Shown here: positions 11,768 through 19,613 of the stretch, piece by piece
Layout: every line of letters begins with the position of its first letter
Position numbering within the stretch: the stretch's first letter is position 1
Source: Reclinomonas americana ATCC 50394
Lineage: Eukaryota; Jakobida; Jakobea; Jakobida
DNA: 31,351 nt
NCBI GenBank assembly: GCA_048213135.1
Contig: PS015533.1
Span: 1-31,351, forward strand
Direction: 5' to 3'
Made by a program: the position numbers and the translations under genes
Notes under the pieces: generated by a model
The model's input: the letters and a program-made list of their open reading frames with translations, nothing else
What the model was told of the DNA's origin: nothing
Database searches by the model: none

Positions 11768-13614
11768 ACGTCTGTAGATTCACACCACCATCGCCGGCGC
11801 AGTGCCCGGCAACGTGCGCAACGTGCGCTCAGTGCTCTTTGCAAAGACCGCTGACAGGCTGCGACTCACGTGGGATCCGCCGGTGGAAACAGGAGGCGGC
11901 GGCCCCATCACCATCTACAACGTCATGTATCGTGCGGAGCAGTTGGTGAATGCGACCACCATCACCACCTCGTACACGAATATCACGCTGTCGGATCTGT
12001 CGGCCAGGACGGCGTATTACATTGACGTGCGTTGGCGTGGAGGAGCGGAGTTTTTTGGGGAGAGTGTGTGCTCATTCTTCTTCTCGTTCCTTTCCACGTT
12101 AGATTCGAGCGGCAAACAACGCCGGTGTCTCGCCGCGACCGTCGCAGTTTGCACTGGATTCAACGTCGCTGAACGGCAATCCAGTCACCACAGGTTTGTT
12201 GTGCAAGCGCTGAGCATGTCGTGGGGTGCATTTGTGTTTCATCCACTCACGTTTCGTTACACAACAGGGCAAGTTCCTGGCCGGCCTGTGAACGTGCAGG
12301 CAGATTTTGCGCCGACAATGACCACCCTGGCGGTGCGATGGTCGGCACCGACGAGCATCGGGACCAGCAGCATCACGGCCTATCGCGTCACCACGCAGGT
12401 CTTTGAGGGCGATTCGCCACAGCCGGTCAGCACCACGGCGACACAACTGAACGCCAGCGTGTCGGTGCGACCGGGTGCCGTGTACCGATTCTCTGTGGCC
12501 GCCTTCAACATTGTCGGCTGGGGCGAGGAAAGCTCGGCGTTTTTCCAGCAGGCGACAACTCTGCAAGACGGTGCGTTTGTTTCGTTGTGGCTTTTGTGTC
12601 TCCCTGTCTTCTCACTTTGCATTCACATCGCAGCGCCGGCACAAGTGCAAGGTGTGAGAATCAAGGGCTACGGTGGCGATGTGGTGGCCATTGGCTGGAC
12701 GGGTCCCGATTCCGCCACTGTCGACTCGTACCGCATTGTGTACTACGCCAAGTACATGCGGCAAGTGTACCGACCGGGCGACACGGCATTCCTGGACGCG
12801 GGTCCTCTCGGCAGTGTGGCCACGGCCAATGGCATCTCCCCGTGTGGCATTGTGAAGAATCTCAAACCACAATCGACATACACGTTCCAAGTGAGTCAAC
12901 GTCGCTCCTGTGTATGTGTAGTGCGTTGATGTGCGTGCTCACCGTGCTTGTGTCTGTAGGTGCTCGCCGTCAAGAGTTCGGCGTACAGTATCCTCAGCAC
13001 GGCCGTCACACAGTCGACCATGAGTTGCGCACAGTTGACGCGTTTTTTTTCTAGATTGCATGTGCATGTCGATTCACTGACAAGTGCACCTGTGTGCGCA
13101 GCTGCGGAGCCGGCGGCTCCGTCTTCGCTCGTGACCGAGAGTGCCACCACGTCGACCTTTACGGTGTCGTGGACGCCACCACAATATACCGGTCTCGGCA
13201 GCGTGACCAAGTACATTGTGACGGTGATGAGGGAGGATGGCACCGAGGAGCCACGCACGTACGAAGTCGTGACGGCGCAGAGAATCACCGTCGGGTTGCG
13301 TACTCTTTTGTGGTTGTGGTCGGACGATTGTCGGGCTGTGGCTGACTGTCATTGCATGGCACAGTGATAAGGCGCCCGGCAGTTCATACATTGTCAATGT
13401 TCGTGCTATCAATGGCTTCGGGCAGAGCATACCGAGCCAGAACCTGCGCGTGGCCACCACCAGTAGTTGCGTTCCACTCCGCCCGTGTCGCGTCGACTTG
13501 AAGCTCACTCGCACGCATGTACGCACAGATGCTGGCTGGTCAATACGAGCGCTCGACCCCAGGTGGCTCACCACCGTGGCGATCGCCATAATAATTAGCC
13601 TGTTTGCCGTCTGA
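5660..13614 (+). CDS. Secreted multi-fibronectin-III protein with hydrophobic C-terminus
   Basis: Large extracellular FN3-array protein of about 1,930 residues, likely in adhesion or surface recognition. Exons by eye: 5660-5675, 5741-5948, 6016-6251, 6321-6659, 6748-7113, 7194-7555, 7624-7899, 7963-8166, 8241-8369, 8438-8513, 8593-8837, 8908-9246, 9324-9399, 9463-9771, 9834-10105, 10167-10236 (or 10263), 10322-10936, 11005-11346, 11803-12026, 12103-12193, 12268-12570, 12634-12890, 12960-13023, 13102-13294, 13365-13462 (or 13465), 13529-13614 (TGA). Joining the 16-nt first exon gives a start MRTPRVRPLAAV followed by a poly-Leu signal core. About 15-17 FN3 modules show the conserved Trp (LTWTAP, VSWKEP, VRWSAP, LTWDPP), the Tyr corner and IRAVNE-type strands. 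Two modules (7194-8040) are Cys-containing and divergent. The protein ends in about 15 hydrophobic residues with no cytoplasmic tail, which suggests a GPI-anchor signal. One intron contains a 255-base gap, so a lost exon cannot be excluded. Confidence 0.85.
11383..11637. other. Assembly gap (255 N) in an FN3-gene intron
   Basis: The gap lies in the intron between exons ending at 11346 and starting at 11803. It is flanked on both sides by GT-rich sequence, so a long microsatellite probably broke the assembly. The flanking exons are phase 1 on both sides, so a complete symmetric FN3 exon could be hidden. Confidence 0.9.
11641..11766 (+). repeat. (TG)n microsatellite with a short (CGT)n block
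   Basis: About 100 bases of nearly pure TG dinucleotide follow a short CGT trinucleotide block, all in an intron of the FN3 gene just upstream of the 3' splice site at 11803. In the transcript it reads (UG)n. Confidence 0.95.
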
Positions 13615-13622
13615 GTGTATCA
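13615..13622. other. Eight-base convergent interval between two stop codons
   Basis: The TGA of the FN3 gene (13612-13614, plus) and the TGA of the zinc-finger gene (13623-13625, minus) are separated by only eight bases. Any 3' UTR of either gene must run into the other's coding region. Confidence 0.8.
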
Positions 13623-14287
13623 TCATGATTCGTGTTTGCGCTGGTGTCGTCGCAAGTTGGAGCTGGTGGTGAAAGTCTTGGAGCAGCCGGGCACGGGGCA
13701 CACATACGGCCGATCGCCCGAGTGAATGCGCATGTGCGTGGTGAGATCCGAGTTGCGCACAAAGCGGCGCTGACACTGCGGACACTCGTGCGGTCGCGCC
13801 TCGCCCTCGGCCGCATCCGCCAACGCATGACACGTGCGCACATGGCGTCGCAGATTGGCCTGCGACGCAAACACTCTCCCATCGCACTCGCCATGCCGAC
13901 ACACCCACGGCGGTCCATCGCCACAGTCAACATCACCACCCACGCGCCTCCGCTTGCTGCTCGGTGTCTCCGCCCCGCTGTCATCCACATCGAGTCGTCG
14001 CCGTGCACCACCAGTCGGTGACACCATGGCCACAGGCGGAGGCGGAGGCGGCGGAGGCGGTGGTAGAGGCGGTGGCAGTACAGGATGCGGCAGTGCCAAG
14101 TGTCGCGCCAGCTGCGCCCGCGTTCGCACCACCGGCACCGCATGCACAAACGGTTCCGACATGCCAGCTCTCGCCTGTGCCCGCGTCACCACATGCCCCA
14201 CCACCGTCGCCTTCACCGTCGCCGCACCATGCATCAACGCCGCCGTCATTGCCGCGATATCCACCGACGCCGGACCCACATTCACCG

Positions 14288-14323
<36 letters not shown>

Positions 14324-14559
14324 CTCAGCTCTCACTCTCTGCACACACACGCGCGTTCTCTCTTACCACCGCGGAGTGGCACCAGCTCCACACTGCCGTG
14401 CATGAGTGCACCTGGACGCGGAGGCGCCGGCAAGCCATCGTCCTCACTCACTGTCCGATCCATGGGCAGTGCCACAAAGCCCGCTGGCACACCGGGCATC
14501 GATGACACGCTCGCGGAGCCCAGCAGCACACCCAGTGGCCGCAGCGCAGGGAGCGACAT
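13623..14559 (-). CDS. C2H2 zinc-finger protein, three fingers, putative DNA-binding factor
   Basis: Likely nuclear DNA-binding protein of 285 residues. Two exons: 14367-14559 and 13623-14287, joined in phase 1. The N-terminal half is Ala/Val rich without recognised domains, then come a poly-Pro run (14033-14075, seen as GGCGGA-type repeats on the plus strand) and a basic stretch SSKRRR that could act as a nuclear localisation signal. Three C2H2 fingers fill the C-terminus: an atypical CRHGEC...H...CH finger, CPQCQRRF...HMRIH, and CPVPGCSKTF...HQRKH. The linker SGDRPYVC matches the TGEKPY-type linker of DNA-binding fingers. The protein ends three residues after the last His. Target and role are unknown. 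Its start lies 61 bases from the start of the divergent N-myristoyltransferase gene. Confidence 0.85.
14288..14322 (+). repeat. (CA)n microsatellite abutting a 3' splice site
   Basis: A CA dinucleotide run fills part of the single intron of the zinc-finger gene. On the coding strand it reads (GT)n ending directly in the acceptor GTGCAG at 14288, in the place where a polypyrimidine tract would be expected. Confidence 0.9.
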
Positions 14560-14620
14560 TGAAGAGGACAGTGAGTGATCCGGCTCGCGACGACGCGTGT
14601 TCTTCTTCTTGTCAGTGTGA
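14560..14620. promoter_or_regulatory. Short divergent promoter interval with a possible 5' UTR intron
   Basis: Sixty-one bases separate the two divergent start codons. The interval contains GTGAGT at 14571 and a CT-rich stretch ending TTCTTGTCAG at 14615. That would be a 45-nt intron in the 5' UTR of the myristoyltransferase. If real, its first exon begins inside and antisense to the first coding exon of the zinc-finger gene. Confidence 0.45.
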
Positions 14621-16277
14621 ATGGCGAGTGGCTCTGGTCAAGGCGGCAGTGGCACGCACAAGTTCTGGGACACGCAGCCGGTGGTGCAGTTTGGTGCGTC
14701 AACGAGTGAGTGATGAGTGTGAGTGTGCGCGAACTCTTCTCACACATGCACAGATGAGGAGGAGGCTGATGAGGTGGTGGAGTACGATCCCGACATTCGC
14801 ACGGGGTTGCCGACGACACCACTCACATTGCCGGCGGCGTTTGAGTGGGTTGATGTGGATGTCGAGGACCCACAGATGGTGATCATGCATTGCATGCGCC
14901 TCTCTCTCTTTCTTTCTTTATGTCACTCACTGTGTGCACGTGCACAAGTTGGCACAAGTCACCGAGTTTCTCGCCGGCAACTACATCCAGTCGCCGTCGG
15001 GTCGCTTTGCACTGCAGTACGGTTCCGATTTCATGTCATGGTCGGTCGTGCCTTGCTGTGCTGTCGGTTTTTCCGATGCTTCTCTCTCACTCACTCGCTC
15101 CTCTCTCGTGCAGGGCCTTGACGGGTCCGGCCGCGAAAAAGTCGTGGCAGATTGCGGTCATGGTTCGCGACACCAAGCAGATGGTCGGCTTCATCTCGGG
15201 AGTGCCGATCCTCACCTCGGTGTTCAAATCGCAAGTGAGTTGTACTTGCACCATCTCCCTCCCCTCTCCTGCATGCTCATTGAGTGCATGTTTCTCGTGC
15301 TGTAGCGTCGCATGGCGTTTATCAACTTCCTGGCAGTGCACTCGTCGATGCGTTCCAAACGACTGGCTCCGAAACTCATCGAGGAGGTCACCACTGCTGT
15401 GTGTGAGAGACGTGTCGTTGTCGCTCACTCGTCTCTGTCGCTGCTGTTTGCAGGTGGCGCGTCGCATTGGCGTCTCTGGTGTGTATCACGCGTTGTATAC
15501 GTCGTCGTCGCTTCTGCCGCGTCCGGTCGGTCAGTACAAGTACTGGGGACGAGCGCTGGATGTGGATCGCATGCTCAAGTTTGACAATGTCTTTGTGCCA
15601 CCACACGTGCAACAAAGACGCTCCGAGGCCGACAAGAAGAAGGCGCTGCGACTGTACTACCGCCTGCCTGAGGTGCGTGCTGTTATGCCAGTACCCGTCG
15701 TCGTCTCGCCCTCATCGTCAATCTGTGCAGGAGCCGAGTCTGCGGCTGCGACCACTCACCGAGGACGATATGCCGGCCGTGTACGAGTTGGCGGTGTCGT
15801 ACTTTAAGCAGTTCAAGTTCCACGTGTCGTACACGCGAGAGGAGATGGCGCACTGGTTCCTGCCGAGACCCGGCGTCTTGTGGATGTACGGTGTGGAGGC
15901 GGCGGAGGGTGGCGAGTTGGTGGCGGTCGGCGGTTTCCACGGCCTGCGCTCGTTGATGAAGACCGAGGGCGAGGATTACCCGGTGGCCTTTTACAACTAC
16001 CTCATTACGCCGCATGGCTCAGCTCGTGAGCTGGCCACCGATCTGCTGGTCTTGGCACGCAAGGTGCGTGTCTTTCTCATCCCACGCGTGCGCCTAATTG
16101 AGTCACTGACGACGAGCGCAGGAGGGCTTCGAGTACATGGCATCCATGGGCGTCATGGGGTGGGAGTCGTGGCTGGAGGAGCTCAAGTTCACCCCGGGCG
16201 AGGCTCTCAACATGTACTTTTACAACCTGCGATGTCCGCCACTCCCCGCCTCCGAATTCGCGTACGTCGTGCTGTGA
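14621..16277 (+). CDS. NMT: Glycylpeptide N-tetradecanoyltransferase (N-myristoyltransferase)
   Basis: Transfers myristate from myristoyl-CoA to the N-terminal glycine of proteins, in the cytosol and on ribosomes. Exons: 14621-14693, 14754-14878, 14949-15040, 15114-15234, 15306-15386, 15454-15672, 15731-16063, 16122-16277 (TGA); about 399 residues, close to the family core length. Family landmarks in order are HKFWDTQPV near the N-terminus, GRFALQYGSDFMSWAL, VGFISGVP, INFLAVHSSMRSKRLAP, LIEEVARRIG, LYTSSSLLPRPVG, KALRLYYRLPE, the second GNAT-like half (LRLRPLTEDDMP) and the end NLRCPPLPASEFAYVVL. The final Leu matches known enzymes, in which the C-terminal carboxylate acts as catalytic base. 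Two signature motifs deviate: INFLAVHS instead of INFLCVHK, and KFTPGEA instead of KFGxGDG. The family assignment is secure; activity is inferred. Confidence 0.95.
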
Positions 16278-16434
16278 AAACGACGCTGGCCAGCGGAGAC
16301 GCATCGCCGACATAAAAAAACCAGAGGATGCCGAAAGAGTATGCTGCTGTTGTTTCATTCTTTGTCGTGTAGGTGCGTGTAGGTGTATGCATAGGGTGTG
16401 AGCGCAACGCAATTCTCGCTGGAACGACCACCGG
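16278..16434. other. Convergent 3' interval
   Basis: These 157 bases separate two opposing stop codons and should hold both 3' ends. An A-rich run (ATAAAAAAA near 16312) is the only poly(A)-signal-like element seen on the plus strand. Confidence 0.5.
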
Positions 16435-19172
16435 TCAATAGTCGTCGAATGAAGTCTGGCCGAGATCCTGCTCCATGCCGCGCACCGGGCCTGCGCCATT
16501 CTCAACGCCGGGGAACCTGCGGCAACAGAACCGAGTGAGCGCAAACGGGCTACGAGTACACACATACATGCATACAGCAGAGATGCACGCAACATGCCCA
16601 GATAGGCCGAGTCTGGCAAAAAGTCGGCGACAATCTGCTGCCCGTCAAACCACCGACCGTGCAACACAGAGCGCGCCTGCGACGCGCCTGCGGCACTAGC
16701 GAAGCGCAGGTACACCAGACCCTCCTGTGCAGTGATATAAAGAAAATGGTGAGCACAAGACTGCTGCCATGGAGATGCTCAGGAGTGGTATCAGTAGCGG
16801 TGAAACAAAAAAAGGAGCTGATGCGCCGGACTCTGCTTCTGTGTTTCTCCTTCCCCCCTGCAATACATGGCCTGTAGCTCAACACGATGAAAACCCAGCC
16901 ACACACACGTGGCGAGCAACAGCACACTGCTACACAAGAAAACCGTGCACAATTCGGCAGAACCGGGCCCGAGGAGCGCGTCATCATCAACACCACCACC
17001 ACCACCACCACCATCATCACCACCACCACCACCACCACCATTCACAAGGCAACACTGGTGTTTCTCACAGTGTGGTCACCCACTGCCAGGGCGCACACGA
17101 TGAGTCGCAGTTGACAACAACACCTCCTCTCCTTCTGTATGCACACACTGCCACTCTGCACCCACCTCTTCGCCCCCTTTCGCCCCCCCATTCCTCTCCC
17201 TCCCTCTCCCACCAAGAAGTGGGCAACGAACCGGCGAATCCTTGTGCACGTAGATGTGCAGCACTTGACCAAACTTCGAGCACTCCGAAACCACGTCCTC
17301 ACGAATTTCCACATCAAAGTCCGGGCTCTCCTCCCTGCAACACGAATGAGACAGAAATCAAGAAGCAGAGGGTGAATCACACACGCGCGCAACTTGGCCG
17401 GGTTAAACATGTTGCGCAGCAGCAAATTCTGTGTGACAGGACCCAACGAGGCCAGCAGAGCCTGCGTCTGCTGTTGCGCTTGCTGCGCGAATCCTTGCTG
17501 AATCATGGAGATTTGCGGCAGCACCGAGCCACCACCCAGCTTGGCCATGAGTGCCAGTCGGCCCTGCCCAGTGAGGTGGATACCGCCGGAGCTGGAATCG
17601 TCCAGCACATTCGCCGACGGCAGCACCTGGTCGTTGGTGAAACCGATTCTCAGCTGCATTGACAAGAATGCCAAAGAGTGAGCATAAAAATGAATGACTC
17701 GCTGCGCTCCATGCAATACACACACACACACACNNNNNNNNNNNNNNNNNNNNACACACACACACACACACACACACACACCTCTCGACCGAGAATCGGC
17801 TTGCCGTTCAACTCGAGCATGGCACGCCCGGCGTCCTCTCGGTTGCGGAACTGAACAACCAGGTGATCGAGTCCGCCCTTGCCGGTGCGGTCGGGCACCG
17901 AGCGCACGTTTGCCACCGGGCCAATGGCCTCAAAGAGCGGTCGCAGCAGCGCCTCGTTGACCTGCGGATGCAGATTGCCTACCATGATGTGAGTCGGCGC
18001 CATGGACGAGGTGTCGACACGAGTTGCCGCGGCGGCTGCCTGGCGCAAGTCACGACTGCGTCACACACACGCACACAACAAGAGGTGAGCTGGCAAATCA
18101 ATACACATATAAAAAGGGTACGGGACGCAACGCTGCTTCGGCTGCGGCCATTTGTTCAGGATCCTGTGCGCGGATGACGACGGGCCGCCCTGCCAACAGT
18201 TGACCGTTCAGCATCGACGCGGTACCGACAGCGGTCACCTCGGTGAACTCCACGTACGCAAAGCCGCGTGACTTTCCACGTCGGTCGCGCAACAGTCGAA
18301 CCTGCAGATTATCCATGGTCAGCAACAAGCGCGAGACAGCGAGTTCAGCCACGGTCGCGAAGAGTTGCAGACCTCGGTAACGGGACCGGCCACGGCGAGG
18401 AACTGAGCGAGTTCCTCCTCGGTGACGCGCGGATCCAGCGCATGCACCAGCACCGTGCGACGAATCTTCTCCGCCTCGGCCATCACACGCTCGGCGGCTG
18501 ACAAGTGCGCGAACGGGTCAGGCTTCTCTGGCGACGGCTCGCGGCGGGGACGGTTGTCACGACGCCTGCACGACACGGCGATGAGGCAATAGCGCGACAA
18601 GACATCACAACACACGCAACAAGCACGCACCGATCCTCGCCACCTCCACCACCACGATAGCGATCACGATCACGATCCCGATCACGGAAACGGTCACGGT
18701 CGCGGTCTCTGTCGCGGTCACGATCACGATCCCTGTCTCTGTCGCGGTCCCTGTCGCGCTCCCGTCGTGCATAGTCGTCATCCCTGTCCCTTCCCCTGTC
18801 CCTATCCCTATCCCGCTCCCTGTCCCTGTCCCTGTCCCTGGCACGATCTCGATCGCGGTCACGGTCCCGCTCACTGTCCCGTCGTCGCGAACGACCCTCG
18901 CTCTCCTCACTGCTGTGTCGACGCCGTCTGCGTTTCCGATCGCCGTCATCGGCGGCATCTCGGTGTCGTCGTCTCTCATCATCACCCCCATCACCATCAT
19001 CGTCGCCCTCACGAGATCGCTTGCGCTTGGATCGACGCTCCTCTTCGTCGACTGCTCCCTTGTCGCCACTCTCCCGCTGCAGCCGCCGACGCTCGCGTTC
19101 CTCCTCGGAAGAGTTGGCCAACTCATCACCGCGCGCCATGTCGGGAACTCCACTCTCTGTGCTCTCCGCCAT
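16435..19172 (-). CDS. RBM39-like splicing factor, RD-repeat domain plus three RRMs
   Basis: Nuclear pre-mRNA splicing factor of the RBM39/CAPER family, 582 residues. Exons: 18631-19172, 18373-18565, 18122-18301, 17782-18039, 17395-17653 (boundary within one base), 17232-17334, 16594-16724, 16435-16516 (TGA). The N-terminal 180 residues are highly charged and end in long Arg-Asp dipeptide repeats rather than the usual Arg-Ser. RRM1 carries [10 protein letters not shown] and the RNP1 motif [13 protein letters not shown]2 starts at [11 protein letters not shown] linker with [13 protein letters not shown] follows, then the UHM-type third RRM with [31 protein letters not shown] and [12 protein letters not shown]. 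The order and linker match the family closely. One intron (16725-17231) is 507 nt, far longer than its neighbours; another contains a CA/GT microsatellite and a 20-N gap. The divergent neighbour starts 441 bases away. Confidence 0.92.
16988..17041 (+). repeat. (CAC)n/(CAT)n trinucleotide repeat in a long intron
   Basis: An imperfect CAC/CAT repeat of about 54 bases lies in the 507-nt intron of the RBM39-like gene. On the coding strand it reads (GGT)n. A second G-rich tract on the coding strand lies at about 17176-17217. Confidence 0.85.
17718..17781 (+). repeat. (CA)n microsatellite with a 20-N gap at a 5' splice site
   Basis: The CA run (coding strand GT) is broken by a 20-base gap at 17734-17753. 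It reaches right to the exon edge at 17782, so the 5' splice site of the RBM39-like gene is the first GT of the repeat itself. Confidence 0.9.
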
Positions 19173-19613
19173 TGCTGTCTCTGCGCGAGGGTGGCAAGGA
19201 ATGAGACATTACACAAGCGAGAGAGAGAGAGGAGAGGAGAGAGAAGAGGCAAAGTGCGTGCTTGCGTCAAGTTGCAACATGTCGCTTGCACAGAGCAGGA
19301 AAACGCGAACAGAATGCGTGCGTGTTGTGTGAGCGTGCACGGAGACACAAACGTGCATGTTGTGTGTGAATGCACCACGGCCCCCAACCCGCACTCACCT
19401 CAGTTTTTGTTGTGACGGAATCCACCGCCCACACAAACCAACGAAACACACACTAAATCATCATGAGGTATGCGCGAAACCCACGACCACACACGCACAC
19501 GCAGCATCATGCCTGCACAGTCCACTGCCTGCACGCATGCACATTGCAATGCACAAACGCACGCAGAGAGATAAAACACGCAGACACAGTCGCCCGAAGT
19601 GCGGACATTGGCC
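19173..19613. promoter_or_regulatory. Divergent promoter interval, 441 bases
   Basis: This interval lies between the start codons of the RBM39-like gene (minus) and the coiled-coil gene (plus). It contains a GA-rich run near 19213-19245 and several AC-rich stretches. No TATA box, RNA gene or recognisable coding exon was seen. An alternative start for the plus gene (ATGAG at 19463) splices to the same protein but needs a 227-nt intron. Confidence 0.5.

Noticed and set aside
11641-11850. Val-Cys or Thr-His repeat peptides
   Set aside because: They are translations of an intronic TG/CA microsatellite and not proteins.
13964-14578. Open frame on the plus strand through the zinc-finger gene, ending GSDIEEDSE
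   Set aside because: It mirrors the zinc-finger coding exons and has no domain. Splicing it to the NMT start gives an immediate stop. It may be part of a 5' UTR only.
15387-15398. Extending the NMT exon to a donor at 15399
   Set aside because: It adds four residues that break the family alignment (LIEEVARRIG is expected) and shortens the intron to 55 nt; the donor at 15387 fits better.
16979-17000. Box C-like GATGATGA on the coding strand in the 507-nt intron, a possible C/D snoRNA
   Set aside because: The nearest good CTGA D boxes are about 190 nt away with no terminal stem, too far for a normal C/D snoRNA, and the C box is part of a trinucleotide repeat.
18767-19204. Pro/His/Cys-rich frame on the plus strand across the RD-repeat exon
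   Set aside because: Antisense shadow of the RD-repeat coding sequence; no splice-linked continuation.
19463-19467. ATGAG as first exon of the coiled-coil gene
   Set aside because: It works in phase but needs a 227-nt intron; ATGTC at 19614 gives a 76-nt intron and the same protein start. Kept as an alternative only.
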